A stretch of DNA of 64,000 bases from Chitinophaga pinensis (GCA_902167325.1 LR632930.1:6216001-6280000), one strand, 5' to 3'; shown: positions 1 to 8,341, numbered from the stretch's first letter. The notes: a model not told the origin generated them from the sequence alone. Numbers and translations are program-made.

Positions 1-468
1 CCATTTTCTGCTGTATGGGGTGAACACGGTGTAGGGGGAACCGTTATCTTTCGTCACTTCCCCTTTCTCGAATATCACCTGATCTTTCCATGATTTGAAC
101 ACGATACCCTGCTGTTGCAGCTGTGCCGCAATGGTACTGTCGCGCTCCTGTGCATAAGGTTCATAATCGTGATTGGTAAACACGCCGGCAACTTCATACT
201 TATCCGTGAAATGACGGAACGCTGCCGCAGTGGTGCCGTAATACACATCCAGCGTGCTTCCCAGCATCTCCAGCTGCAACTGCATTTGCGACAGTGCATC
301 ATGGATGAATTGCAAACGCCGGTCGGCCCGGTTATCGAGATCATCGAGGATATCGGTATCAAACACGAACACCGGAACAACGGGAAATCCGCTGCGGAGG
401 GCGTGGTATAATGCCGCCTGGTCGTGCAGGCGAAGGTCCCTTCGGAACCAACAGAGTACTACTTTCAT
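1..468 (-). CDS. Deoxyribodipyrimidine photolyase / cryptochrome family, N-terminal part (cut by window edge)
   Basis: The first 156 residues are visible; the rest lies beyond the window. The protein opens with the photolyase antenna-domain signature WFRRDLRLHDQ (residues 7-17), followed by a Rossmann-like alternation and, near residue 105, the family pattern NHDYEP...ERD. Photolyases use FADH- and a light-harvesting cofactor to reverse cyclobutane pyrimidine dimers in DNA. The FAD-binding helical domain that would separate a true photolyase from a cryptochrome is not in view. The start is the ATG at 468-466, directly before the conserved MKVVLCWF beta strand. The gene follows the class IV aminotransferase by 86 nt, a gap that holds a run of nine G on the plus strand. 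Confidence 0.88.
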   Translation of the reverse strand, partial: MKVVLCWFRRDLRLHDQAALYHALRSGFPVVPVFVFDTDILDDLDNRADRRLQFIHDALSQMQLQLEMLGSTLDVYYGTTAAAFRHFTDKYEVAGVFTNHDYEPYAQERDSTIAAQLQQQGIVFKSWKDQVIFEKGEVTKDNGSPYTVFTPYSRKW

Positions 469-554
469 GTGCAGGGTTTAATGCCCGGCTGCGCGATTAA
501 CGGTGGAAAAATCAATTTCAGATGGAACGGGGGGGGGCCGAATATACTGCTATC

Positions 555-1385
555 TTATAACATGGACTCGAACAGGAGATCGTGCAGGATGGCGGATGTG
601 GCATTGCTATAACTGGCATCCCTGAAAGCACCTACCCACCGGATGCCGTAAATGGCATTGGTCAGAAAAATTTCGTCGGCAGATTGAAGATCCCGGACGG
701 ATAGCGGCTGCTCCGTCATTTTAAAAGGGAAGTCAGTTGTCAGTAAATGCTTGCGCATAACGCCGCAAACACAACCTTCGGTGAGCGGGGGCGTAAATAC
801 CTCTCCGTCTTTTACAATAAACACATTGGCTACTGTCGTATCTGCCACACGGCCATATTGGTTGAGGAGGATGGCTTCTGCCACCTGGTGCTGCCGGGCG
901 TACATGGCAGCCAGTACATAAGGCAAACAGTTGTTGGACTTAACGTTGCTGAGTTTATCGCCGGTTTTAACCGCATCGGGGAATACCTGCAGGGAAAGGC
1001 CTGTGCTGTTCAACTCAAAAATATGTTCCGGCAACTCCCATGACTGGATGAGGAAATGCGGAGTATGTTCTACGGGATCATACAATCCGGTACCGGCGCG
1101 CCAAACGGTGAGGCGTACACGGGCAAGGTCGCTCACGCCATTGGTACGGCAGAGTTGAATAATAAGCCCGGTGAAATAATCTTTCGTAAAGTGTGGGGGA
1201 ATATGAAAATGCAGGATATGCAAACTTGCAATCAGGCGCTCGAAATGGAGGTCTGCCAACAGGAGTTGCCCCTGGTACACCTTCATTGTTTCAAAACATC
1301 CGTCGCCATACCTGAAACTGCGGTTATCTACGGTAAGTAACGGTTTGTCGCTGGCTATGAATCTTCCGTTATAACACAATTGCAT
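555..1385 (-). CDS. Class IV (PLP-dependent) aminotransferase, branched-chain aminotransferase / PabC-like
   Basis: At 276 aa this has the length of the fold-type IV PLP family that includes branched-chain aminotransferase, D-amino acid aminotransferase and 4-amino-4-deoxychorismate lyase. The N-terminal RYGDGCFET (residues 25-33) matches the family's phosphate and substrate strand. Lys149 in the VKSNN context is the expected Schiff-base lysine, Glu171 the expected cofactor glutamate, and the ADTTVANVF segment (181-189) replaces the usual EGSTSNIF loop. The C-terminal ADEIFLTNA segment (about 256) resembles PabC. I cannot decide between an aminotransferase and the aminodeoxychorismate lyase of folate synthesis. 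It starts 14 nt after scoB and is probably co-transcribed with it. Confidence 0.85.
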   Translation of the reverse strand: MQLCYNGRFIASDKPLLTVDNRSFRYGDGCFETMKVYQGQLLLADLHFERLIASLHILHFHIPPHFTKDYFTGLIIQLCRTNGVSDLARVRLTVWRAGTGLYDPVEHTPHFLIQSWELPEHIFELNSTGLSLQVFPDAVKTGDKLSNVKSNNCLPYVLAAMYARQHQVAEAILLNQYGRVADTTVANVFIVKDGEVFTPPLTEGCVCGVMRKHLLTTDFPFKMTEQPLSVRDLQSADEIFLTNAIYGIRWVGAFRDASYSNATSAILHDLLFESML

Positions 1386-1399
1386 ACTGTAAGTTACGA

Positions 1400-2056
1400 T
1401 TATAAAACCATTTCGGGAATATCCCCGGGTATCACCAGCCGGCCGGCGGTTTTGGCTTTAATCTCTTCTACACTCACGCCAGGGGCGCGTTCCAGCAGTA
1501 CAAACCCGTCCGGGGTAACATCCAGTACTGCTATTTCCGTCACTATTTTACGGACACAGCTTACGCCTGTAAGGGGCAGGGTGCATTGGGGCAATAACTT
1601 GCTTTCCCCTTTGGGATTGGTATGCATCATAGCCACAATGATGTTCTTGGCGGAGGCCACCAGGTCCATGGCGCCGCCCATGCCTTTTACCATTTTACCG
1701 GGTATTTTCCAGTTGGCAATATCGCCCCTGTCCGACACTTCCATGGCGCCCAGCACCGTAAGGTCTACCTTACCGGCGCGGATCATGCCGAAGCTTTCGG
1801 CGGAGTCGAAGAAGGCGCCTCCGGGTAATACGGTAACTGTTTCTTTACCGGCGTTGATGAGATCGGCATCGATGTCATCTTCAGTGGGGTAAGGACCCAT
1901 GCCCAGCATACCGTTTTCTGACTGCAGCATGATGGAAATACCGGCAGGTACAAAATTGGATACCAGTGTGGGGATGCCGATACCGAGGTTCACATACATT
2001 CCGTCGCGCAATTCCTGCGCAATGCGTTTGGCAATGCCATATTTATCGAGAGCCAT
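1400..2056 (-). CDS. scoB: 3-oxoacid CoA-transferase subunit B
   Basis: This is the beta subunit of a type I CoA-transferase, which moves CoA between succinyl-CoA (or acetyl-CoA) and a 3-oxoacid such as acetoacetate. The protein is 218 aa, normal for the family. The glycine-rich NLGIGIPT (residues 23-30) is the family signature, and Glu47 in the SENG motif is the residue that forms the glutamyl-CoA thioester in this family. The reading frame is open to 2131, but I use the ATG at 2056 because MALDKYGIAKRIA is the usual N-terminus and because it places the start 7 nt after the scoA stop. Whether the acceptor is acetoacetate or 3-oxoadipate cannot be read from the sequence. Confidence 0.92.
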   Translation of the reverse strand: MALDKYGIAKRIAQELRDGMYVNLGIGIPTLVSNFVPAGISIMLQSENGMLGMGPYPTEDDIDADLINAGKETVTVLPGGAFFDSAESFGMIRAGKVDLTVLGAMEVSDRGDIANWKIPGKMVKGMGGAMDLVASAKNIIVAMMHTNPKGESKLLPQCTLPLTGVSCVRKIVTEIAVLDVTPDGFVLLERAPGVSVEEIKAKTAGRLVIPGDIPEMVL

Positions 2057-2063
2057 AGGAGTG

Positions 2064-2756
2064 TTAGATTTTGACAGTTTTCCTTTCGATGCGTTTTTCG
2101 TAACCGGCACCCTGGAAGATGCGATGTACATAAATACCAGGCACGTGAATCTCGTCGGGGTCCAGCTGACCGGGTTCTACCAGCTCTTCCACTTCGGCAA
2201 TAGTCACATTCCCGGCCCGAGCCATGGAAGTACTGAAGTTGCGGGTGGTTTTGCGGAATACGAGGTTACCCATTTTATCGCCTTTCCAGGCTTTTACGAT
2301 AGAGAAATCGGCATGCAGCGCCATCTCCATCAGGTAATCCTTGTCTCCGAAGCGCCGTGTCTCCTTCCCTTCCGCAATCTCGGTACCGAAGCCGGCGGGG
2401 GTAAAGAATGCGGGGATGCCCATGCCTGCCATGGCGATCCGGGTGGCGAGGGTGCCCTGTGGAATGAGATCTACTTCCAGCTCACCGGAAAGCAATTGCC
2501 GCTCAAACTCTGCGTTTTCACCCACGTAGCTCGACATCATCTTTTTAATCTGTCTTGTTTTCAGGAGCAGGCCCAAACCAAACTCATCGACGCCTGCATT
2601 ATTGGAAATACAGATCAGGTTATTGATGCCCTTGCGTACGAGGGCTGCGATACAATTTTCGGGAATGCCACACAAGCCAAACCCTCCGAGCATAAGGGAG
2701 GCGCCGCTGGGGATGTCGGCGATGGCTTCATCGGCATTAGCAACAGTCTTTTTCAT
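2064..2756 (-). CDS. scoA: 3-oxoacid CoA-transferase subunit A
   Basis: This is the alpha subunit partner of scoB, 230 aa from the chosen start. The glycine-rich LGGFGLCGIPE (residues 23-33) is the CoA-binding signature of type I CoA-transferase alpha subunits. The open frame reaches 2795, but the ATG at 2756 (MKKTVANADEAIADI) gives the typical family N-terminus. Subunit A then B, separated by 7 nt, is the standard heterodimer arrangement. The gene lies 70 nt downstream of the DUF4296 lipoprotein, with no clear terminator between, so read-through from the coaBC group is possible. Its likely role is ketone-body, branched-chain or short-chain acyl-CoA metabolism. Confidence 0.92.
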   Translation of the reverse strand: MKKTVANADEAIADIPSGASLMLGGFGLCGIPENCIAALVRKGINNLICISNNAGVDEFGLGLLLKTRQIKKMMSSYVGENAEFERQLLSGELEVDLIPQGTLATRIAMAGMGIPAFFTPAGFGTEIAEGKETRRFGDKDYLMEMALHADFSIVKAWKGDKMGNLVFRKTTRNFSTSMARAGNVTIAEVEELVEPGQLDPDEIHVPGIYVHRIFQGAGYEKRIERKTVKI

Positions 2757-2826
2757 CTTCTCAGTTTTGATTTGTAACCGTAAGATGGAACGCATCTGCG
2801 CGTTTCATGTTTTGGTGTGTATAACG

Positions 2827-3309
2827 TCAGAATATATTCAGCTTCAGGCTGTCTGGACTGGGCCAGAACAGCGAGTCCATCCGGTTGCTGCCTTTGGCAC
2901 GCAATTCCCGGTCGGTGCGCGCCCTTTCCGTGGAATCGAGCACTTCGCGTTGGCGCCGCACGATGTTGCCCATCTCTTTATAGATTATCTCCAACCTGTC
3001 GGGGTTGGCTTCGTAAAATTTATAACTACGGGTGAATGTTTCACGGTCTACCTTATGCAGCAGTAAAACCTGTGCGTACATTGTTTTAGTGGCGGAATCG
3101 CGCATTACTTCCGTGATTTCCGAAACCGTGCGGCCTTCCTGCAATTGTTCACGGGAATACACGTCGGCATAATTCATATCCAGCAAAATATCCCGCATCT
3201 GTTCTTTACTCAGTATACCGCCCGGCGTCCGGTCTGCATTTCCGCAGGCAGCCACAGCGGCCGCAATAAAAAGGGCGTATGCTGTCTTTCTCAAATTCGT
3301 CATGTGCAT
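2827..3309 (-). CDS. DUF4296 domain lipoprotein
   Basis: A small predicted lipoprotein of 160 aa. The N-terminus is a hydrophobic signal peptide ending in VAACGNAD, with lipobox Cys22. It is followed by the DUF4296 pattern ILSKEQMRDILLDMNYAD (about 32-49) and a mostly helical, charged remainder. DUF4296 proteins are small and largely restricted to Bacteroidota; I know of no established function. The start ATG at 3309 overlaps the stop of the upstream gene in a TAATG junction, implying translational coupling. A second ATG two codons in (3303) is equally possible. It is the last gene of the coaBC-DUF4835-DUF4296 group. Confidence 0.8.
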   Translation of the reverse strand: MHMTNLRKTAYALFIAAAVAACGNADRTPGGILSKEQMRDILLDMNYADVYSREQLQEGRTVSEITEVMRDSATKTMYAQVLLLHKVDRETFTRSYKFYEANPDRLEIIYKEMGNIVRRQREVLDSTERARTDRELRAKGSNRMDSLFWPSPDSLKLNIF

Positions 3310-4223
3310 TACTTCATTTGCTGGTACTTGTTGGCATTCGGCACATCCAGTACCGACAACATCTGTATGGCCCTCATTTTTTCCTGAGGGGGTGCTTTAG
3401 CGAACAGCTTCATCAGCTCCTCATTTTTGGCATTGAAAAACGATTGCACTACCATTGAATTAGGCAGCTCTTCGTGCATGCCCATGAGCATATTCAGGCA
3501 GTTCATAATTGCAGCGCGGCCCTTATTCACGTCTTCATACATCTGATCGAGGCCGAGGCGGTGATAGGTGTACATCACGTCGTGAAAGCGGGCAAACTTC
3601 ACGTTCAGCAGGTTATCCTGCAACCAGTAGCGGTTACGGTTGCCTTCGAACGCCTTCCAGCCGGAAATGTCTTTCCCGTCGGGCGCATTATTCACAATAT
3701 TAAGGGCTTTTTTATAAAAATTATCGCCGCCGCGGGGGGAAAAAGAATCGTAATCGAGGCCGAGGATGATGTTACAGTAGTAAGCGATCACCGCGGTGAG
3801 ATTGGATGCCAGCGGGTCGTTTCCGGAGATGCGTTGTTCGTTGAACTCCATGGGCTGGAATTCTACATAACGGAACACGAGGTTATTGTCCTGCGTATTG
3901 AAGATGCTGGACGTATAGCTGGTATTAAAAACCGGGCGGGCGGCCTGTACGGTAAGACTGGCCCTGTAGGTATTATTCCCAACGTCCTGGGTAACATTAA
4001 TGAGGAAGTTGCATTCAATGCGTTCTGCGGGGGAAAAAGCATCATCCGTCCAGCGCCGGCCGTTAATGAACTCATTCAGCGCGGTTTGCAGGGTGGTAAA
4101 GATGCGCTTCTCCACGCTGGTGCCCAGCTGGGCTGCCTGAACGGAAACGTTGGCCCTGAATTCCTGGGCGGAGGCAAGGGATGCCATCAAACAGAGGCAG
4201 AAAGTAAGAAGGTGTTTACCCAT
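3309..4223 (-). CDS. DUF4835 family secreted protein (tentatively PorD-like)
   Basis: A 304-aa protein with a Sec signal peptide (residues 1-20, cleavage after ASA in LASAQEF) and no later membrane segment, so it is periplasmic or surface-associated. The whole length resembles the Bacteroidota DUF4835 family, including the AERIECNFLINV strand near residue 65 and the SFSPRGGDNFYKKALNIVNNA segment near 160, of which I use only short parts. Some annotation pipelines name this family PorD, an accessory of type IX secretion and gliding; I treat that as tentative because no other type IX gene is in the window. It overlaps the end of coaBC by 8 nt, a family-typical neighbourhood. Confidence 0.82.
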   Translation of the reverse strand: MGKHLLTFCLCLMASLASAQEFRANVSVQAAQLGTSVEKRIFTTLQTALNEFINGRRWTDDAFSPAERIECNFLINVTQDVGNNTYRASLTVQAARPVFNTSYTSSIFNTQDNNLVFRYVEFQPMEFNEQRISGNDPLASNLTAVIAYYCNIILGLDYDSFSPRGGDNFYKKALNIVNNAPDGKDISGWKAFEGNRNRYWLQDNLLNVKFARFHDVMYTYHRLGLDQMYEDVNKGRAAIMNCLNMLMGMHEELPNSMVVQSFFNAKNEELMKLFAKAPPQEKMRAIQMLSVLDVPNANKYQQMK

Positions 4224-5421
4224 GTTGCATGTCGATTATAGCCGAAACGATTTCCCGCGCTGCATCGTGCTTGGATTGCAGGGGAAGCTGGCGCTCCTGT
4301 CCGTCGGCACGGAGGAGGGTGATTTTATTGGTATCGTAGTTGAATCCGGCGCCGGGGTCGTTCAGGGAATTGAGGACCACCATATCGAGGCGCTTATCAT
4401 TGAGTTTCTTCAGAGCGTATTCGCGTTCGTTATTGGTTTCAAGAGAAAAACCGACCAGGATCTGATACTCCTTTTTGGAGGCGCCGAGGGTACGGGCGAT
4501 GTCTGCCGTTTTCTCGAGGGCGATGTTCATTTCGTCATCTTTCTTCTTTATTTTCTTATCGGCAACGGTGCTGGGGCGGTAATCGGCCACGGCAGCGGCC
4601 ATTACAATGATATCGGCCTGCGGGGCAAAGCCGGTGCAGGCATCAAACATCTGGGCAGCGGTGATCACTTTTTCTGTAGTAACACCGGAGTGATGGGTTT
4701 CTTTAGAGGTGGGGCCCAGTACAAGGCGGACGGTTGCTCCAGCTTCTGCAAGTGCTTCAGCGATGGCGATGCCCATTTTACCGCTGGAGTGATTGCTGAT
4801 GAAGCGCACCGGGTCGATGGGTTCCTGGGTGGGCCCGGCGGATACGAGGGCGGTTTTGCCTTTGAGGGACTGCCCGTCTGCCCGGCCGGAAAAGAAGGTG
4901 TATAGGTAGGAAACGATGGCTTCCGGTTCTGCCATGCGGCCTTCGCCAAACAGGCCACTGGCCAGTTCTCCCCGGTGAACGGGCAGCTGGCGGTGTCCGT
5001 AATTCAGCAGCCGGGCCACATTGACCTTCGTGGCAGGGTGCAGCCACATGTCTTCATCCATGGCCGGAGCAAAAAGTACGGGGCAGGTGGCGGAAAGATA
5101 TACGGCGAGGAGGAGGTTGTCACAGATCCCATTGGCCATTTTGGCAATGGTGTTGGCGGATGCCGGGGCGATGAGCATAACGTCGGCCCAACGGCCCAGC
5201 ATTACGTGGTTGCTCCAGCTGCCATCCTGTGAGATATGGACACCAACTTCCTGTTTGGAGAGGGTGGCGAGTGTGAGGGGGGTGATGAAATCGCAGGCGG
5301 AGGGGGTCATGAGCACCTTTACCTGGGCGCCTTCTTTCACGAGGAGGCGCACGAGCAGGGCGGCCTTGTAGGCGGCGATGCTGCCGGATACGCCCAGGAG
5401 GATTTTCTTACCTTGTAACAT
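4216..5421 (-). CDS. coaBC: Bifunctional phosphopantothenoylcysteine decarboxylase / phosphopantothenate-cysteine ligase
   Basis: CoaBC performs two consecutive steps of coenzyme A synthesis: condensation of 4'-phosphopantothenate with cysteine, and FMN-dependent decarboxylation to 4'-phosphopantetheine. The N-terminal CoaC flavoprotein (residues 1 to about 180) shows SGSIAAYKA (12-20), catalytic-type His72 in WSNHV, the PASANT motif (85-90) and PAMDEDMW (118-125). The last has Asp where many homologues have Asn (PAMN). The CoaB ligase half starts near 188 with VSAGPTQEPIDPVRF and the nucleotide-binding SSGKMG. The length of 401 aa is normal. A rho-independent terminator separates it from rpoZ, so it probably has its own promoter in the 76-nt gap. 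Confidence 0.96.
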   Translation of the reverse strand: MLQGKKILLGVSGSIAAYKAALLVRLLVKEGAQVKVLMTPSACDFITPLTLATLSKQEVGVHISQDGSWSNHVMLGRWADVMLIAPASANTIAKMANGICDNLLLAVYLSATCPVLFAPAMDEDMWLHPATKVNVARLLNYGHRQLPVHRGELASGLFGEGRMAEPEAIVSYLYTFFSGRADGQSLKGKTALVSAGPTQEPIDPVRFISNHSSGKMGIAIAEALAEAGATVRLVLGPTSKETHHSGVTTEKVITAAQMFDACTGFAPQADIIVMAAAVADYRPSTVADKKIKKKDDEMNIALEKTADIARTLGASKKEYQILVGFSLETNNEREYALKKLNDKRLDMVVLNSLNDPGAGFNYDTNKITLLRADGQERQLPLQSKHDAAREIVSAIIDMQHG

Positions 5422-5430
5422 CTGACAAAA

Positions 5431-5462
5431 TAAAAGCGGCAGAACAACGATATTCTGCCGCT
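5431..5462 (-). terminator. Intrinsic terminator downstream of rpoZ
   Basis: A perfect 10-bp stem (AGCGGCAGAA / TTCTGCCGCT) with an 8-nt loop lies between rpoZ and coaBC. Read on the minus strand it is followed by TTTTATTTTG, a U-rich tail, so it should end the bamD-rpoZ transcript. Confidence 0.8.
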
Positions 5463-5497
5463 ATGAAATTAGTATTTTTCACAAAAAGATGAACGGA

Positions 5498-5839
5498 TCA
5501 GCTGTACAGATCGTCATCATTTTTGCGGAAATAGATCTTATTGTCCAGGAACTCCTGCGTAGCCTGAATGGGAGAATTTGCCATTCTCTCATAAAAACGG
5601 GAGATTTCGATCTGCTCCTTGTTCTCATGCACTTCCTCCAGGTTATCCGTGTGGGAAGCAAACTCTTCCAGTTTGGAATGCAGTTCTTCCTTCACGGTAA
5701 TGTTGATCTGGTTTGCCCTTTTGGCAATAATGGCAATGGATTCGTACAGGTTACCGGTTCTGTTCTTGATATCGGTCGTGTTTTTAGTCTCAACCCAGGG
5801 GTTCAGGCTACTGGACAGACTCCGTTTTATTTTGCTCAT
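5498..5839 (-). CDS. rpoZ: RNA polymerase omega subunit (Rpb6-like, Bacteroidota type)
   Basis: A 113-aa protein of the omega/Rpb6 family, a small core subunit that helps fold and hold the beta-prime subunit. The segment NRTGNLYESIAIIAKRANQI (residues about 26-45) matches the omega helix pattern in which a conserved tyrosine or arginine and an IAxRAxQI motif contact beta-prime. The N- and C-terminal tails are charged and probably flexible, as in other Bacteroidota members that are labelled only as omega or Rpb6. The start ATG at 5839 lies 32 nt inside the 3' end of bamD, so the two genes are translationally linked. The gene ends before a strong terminator. Confidence 0.85.
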   Translation of the reverse strand: MSKIKRSLSSSLNPWVETKNTTDIKNRTGNLYESIAIIAKRANQINITVKEELHSKLEEFASHTDNLEEVHENKEQIEISRFYERMANSPIQATQEFLDNKIYFRKNDDDLYS

Positions 5840-6641
5840 TTTCCAGCGTTTTAATGTTATTTTTTGCTAAGGTAAAGTATTTTTCGGCATCCCCGCGCAA
5901 TTTACTGGAGGGGTAGCGGTCGTTGAACTCGAGATACTCGTTTACGACAGTTTCGTAACGCTCTTTCTGGCGGTAATGTACGCTGTTCCTGGCGTATTGA
6001 TAATAAGCCTTGATAGCCATGAACTTGTAGCTGTCGCTTTTCTCGGAGTCGGGATAGGCGCGCATCAGGCTTTTGAAGGCTACCCCGGAAGCTTTAAAGT
6101 GGCCGAGGTTGAAGTAAAGCTCGGCAGCGTTAAAGTCCTTTTGTTCGAGTTTCCGGCGGAGCAGGTCGATTACGACGGAGGCTTCGGTGGATTTGTCGGA
6201 CTGGGGGTATGTATTGATGAAGGTTTGCATGGCAGCAATGGCCTTCATGGTGTTTGTCTGGTCGAGGGGTACCTTGGGGGAGAGTTTATAATAGCAGTAA
6301 GCCTGCTGATAGTCGATCTCCATGGCGCGGGGGCTGCTGGGCAGTGCGTCGAGGTAGTTTTTGAAGTGGAAAGCGGCCTGAGTATAATCTTTCAGATAGA
6401 AAGAGCAGTAGGCATACTTATAATAAAGAGGTTCAAACTTATCAGTGCCTTTGAATACGGGGATCATTTCCTCGTATAAGGTCTGTGCCATCTGGTACTT
6501 CTTCTTTTCGTACATTTTATCGGCATACGCCAGCTTCTTCTCCAGGTCATTGCTTTTTTCAATGCGCCTGAGTTCCCGGTTGCAGGACACTGTAAAGAGC
6601 GTAAGGGCCACAAGGCCAGTATATAAGAGAATTTTCTTCAT
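5808..6641 (-). CDS. bamD: Outer membrane assembly lipoprotein BamD
   Basis: BamD is the essential lipoprotein partner of BamA in the complex that inserts beta-barrel proteins into the outer membrane. The protein is 277 aa with a signal peptide ending in FTVSCNRE (lipobox Cys20). It then has about five TPR-like helical pairs, recognisable from repeated patterns such as YEKKKYQMAQTLYEE (49-63), YTQAAFHFKNYL (92-103) and HFKASGVAFKSLMRAYPDS (about 184-202). Length and repeat count match the family. It is the first gene of a two-gene unit with rpoZ, divergent from mraZ. The minus-strand upstream region has TACCTTCG at 6661-6654, one base from the Bacteroidota -7 box. Confidence 0.92.
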   Translation of the reverse strand: MKKILLYTGLVALTLFTVSCNRELRRIEKSNDLEKKLAYADKMYEKKKYQMAQTLYEEMIPVFKGTDKFEPLYYKYAYCSFYLKDYTQAAFHFKNYLDALPSSPRAMEIDYQQAYCYYKLSPKVPLDQTNTMKAIAAMQTFINTYPQSDKSTEASVVIDLLRRKLEQKDFNAAELYFNLGHFKASGVAFKSLMRAYPDSEKSDSYKFMAIKAYYQYARNSVHYRQKERYETVVNEYLEFNDRYPSSKLRGDAEKYFTLAKNNIKTLENEQNKTESVQ

Positions 6642-6950
6642 AAAAAAGAGTCGCGAAGGTACGAATTAAAAGCAAAATCCTGTAAGGGCATAAGGTAGGG
6701 CCGTTAAAATTTTGCAAAAATGATATTTTCAGCTTCCTGCGGGCTTTTCAACACAATCCACATCGTTATAAACAAGTTTTCCACAACATCCGTTTGCTTA
6801 TCCACAGCGCCGCTGTCTACCCATAGCTGAAACCCGCCATTACAGGCACAATACTCGTGTGGAAAAAATATACAATGCATTTTTTCGGTTAAAAGTGGGA
6901 AAAAGTGTTATTTTGTGTTAGGAAATGGAAATTAGGTTCCAAACCGAAGT
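6642..6950. other. Divergent intergenic region bamD / mraZ
   Basis: This 309-nt gap carries the promoters of bamD (leftward) and of the dcw cluster (rightward). Apart from the MraZ boxes at 6891-6920 and a weak bamD -7-like box, I see no open reading frame, tRNA or terminator. The stretch 6770-6800 is AT-rich and contains two TTATCCACA-like or TTTTCCACA-like words (around 6776-6805). These look like DnaA boxes but are too few to claim an origin. Confidence 0.6.
6891..6920 (+). promoter_or_regulatory. Triple 10-bp MraZ operator
   Basis: Three consecutive 10-mers in perfect register, AAAAGTGGGA (6891), AAAAGTGTTA (6901) and TTTTGTGTTA (6911), end 30 nt before the mraZ start. MraZ homologues are known to bind direct repeats with a GTG core and 10-bp spacing (TGGGN boxes in E. 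coli, AAAGTG boxes in Mollicutes) upstream of their own gene. The third box overlaps a TATTTTG sequence that may be the -7 element, so binding would block initiation. This supports autoregulation of the whole dcw operon. Confidence 0.8.
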
Positions 6951-7421
6951 ATGACGGGCTTTTTAGGTGAATATGAATCAACGCTGGACGCAAAAGGGCG
7001 TTTTCTGCTCCCTGCCGGGTTTAAACGGCAGCTGCCGGAAGACGCTGGGGCCCAGTTTGTGCTGAACCGCGGCTTCGAGAAGTGCCTTACCCTGTATCCG
7101 ATGAGTGAATGGAATCCTATCCAGGAAAAAATTGCCAAGTTGAATGATTTTGATCCGAAAGTTAGGGAATTCCGTCGCTATTTTCTGAACGGGGCTACCA
7201 TAGTGGAATTGGACAGTGCAGGCCGTCTCAACATCCCGAAGAACCTGCTGGCGCATGCCGGGCTCGATAAAGACATCGTGCTCGCGGCTGCCAACAACAA
7301 AATCGAGATCTGGGATAAAGCCAAATACCAGGAGTTCTTTGATAATTTTTCACCGGAAGCCTTCAGCAACCTGGCCCAACAGGTCATGTCGCCAGACGGG
7401 GGCAATATCCCCGGACTGTAA
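6951..7421 (+). CDS. mraZ: Transcriptional regulator MraZ
   Basis: MraZ is the DNA-binding regulator that opens the dcw cluster in most bacteria. At 156 aa it contains two tandem SpoVT/AbrB-type swapped-hairpin domains. The first has the DAKGRFLLP motif (residues about 14-22) and the second the variant DSAGRLNIP (about 87-95); such DxxGR loops carry the DNA-contacting arginines. In the family it assembles into a ring whose subunits contact successive 10-bp repeats, and three such repeats sit directly upstream. The gene ends 11 nt before rsmH. Confidence 0.95.
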   Translation: MTGFLGEYESTLDAKGRFLLPAGFKRQLPEDAGAQFVLNRGFEKCLTLYPMSEWNPIQEKIAKLNDFDPKVREFRRYFLNGATIVELDSAGRLNIPKNLLAHAGLDKDIVLAAANNKIEIWDKAKYQEFFDNFSPEAFSNLAQQVMSPDGGNIPGL

Positions 7422-7432
7422 AAACGGCAAGC

Positions 7433-8341
7433 ATGGAAGCAGGTTCCTATCATCAGCCCGTCCTTCTTCAGGAAGTGATTGCGCACATGGATATCCGGCC
7501 CGACGGACTTTATATCGACGCCACCTTCGGGGGCGGCGGCCACTCCCGGGCTATCCTTTCGCAGCTCGGGCCTCAGGGCAGGCTGATCGTGTTCGACCAG
7601 GACGAGGACGCATACCGAAACCGTATCCCGGACGAGCGGGTCACCTTCGTTCGCGAGAATTTCCGGCACCTGGAGCGCTTCTGCAAGCTGCATAAAGCAC
7701 TGGGAGCCGACGGGATGCTCGCCGACCTGGGGGTTTCCAGCCACCAGTTCGACACGGCGGAGCGCGGGTTCTCTACCCGGTTCGATGCCCCGCTGGACAT
7801 GCGGATGGACAACCGGGCAAAGCTCACCGCCGCGGATGTGCTCATGACTTACTCTGAGCATCGTCTCTTACAGCTGTTTCAGGACTTTGGCGAAGTGACC
7901 AATTCCCGCACCCTGGCCAAAACCATCGTGCAGCTGCGCAAGGCTCACCCGCTGCGCACCATCGCGGAATTCAAATCGCTCATCCAGCCCATCGTAAAAG
8001 GCAACCCCGCAAAATATCTCGCACAGGTCTTTCAGGCACTGCGGATAGAGGTAAACGATGAGCTGGGAGCACTGAAAGATCTGCTGCATCAATCCACCGC
8101 CGTACTTAAACCAGGCGGCCGGCTGTCGATCATTACCTTCCATTCTTTGGAAGACCGGCTGGTGAAGAACTTTATGAAAACTGGCAGTTTCGAGACTGTG
8201 GACGAAAATCCATATTCCTTTGAAACCCCACCCAAAGTATTCCGCCTCATTACGAAAAAGCCGGTCACGGCCGCAGATGCGGAACTGAAAGAAAACCCCA
8301 GAAGCCGGAGCGCTAAACTGAGGGTAGCAGAAAAGATCTGA
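7433..8341 (+). CDS. rsmH: 16S rRNA (cytosine(1402)-N(4))-methyltransferase
   Basis: RsmH (MraW) methylates N4 of C1402 in the decoding centre of 16S rRNA using S-adenosylmethionine. The 302-aa protein has the family N-terminus YHQPVLLQEV (residues 6-15), the SAM-binding motif DATFGGGGHSRA (29-40) and the acidic FDQDED strand end (around 57). It also has the family-specific LADLGVSSHQFD block (about 98-109) and the C-terminal ITFHSLEDRLVK motif (about 233-244). It is the second gene of the dcw cluster, as is usual. Confidence 0.96.
   Translation: MEAGSYHQPVLLQEVIAHMDIRPDGLYIDATFGGGGHSRAILSQLGPQGRLIVFDQDEDAYRNRIPDERVTFVRENFRHLERFCKLHKALGADGMLADLGVSSHQFDTAERGFSTRFDAPLDMRMDNRAKLTAADVLMTYSEHRLLQLFQDFGEVTNSRTLAKTIVQLRKAHPLRTIAEFKSLIQPIVKGNPAKYLAQVFQALRIEVNDELGALKDLLHQSTAVLKPGGRLSIITFHSLEDRLVKNFMKTGSFETVDENPYSFETPPKVFRLITKKPVTAADAELKENPRSRSAKLRVAEKI

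Noticed and set aside
6770..6810. TTTTCCACA and TTATCCACA words suggesting a replication origin
   Set aside because: Only two DnaA-box-like words, and no dnaA or dnaN nearby. Too weak.
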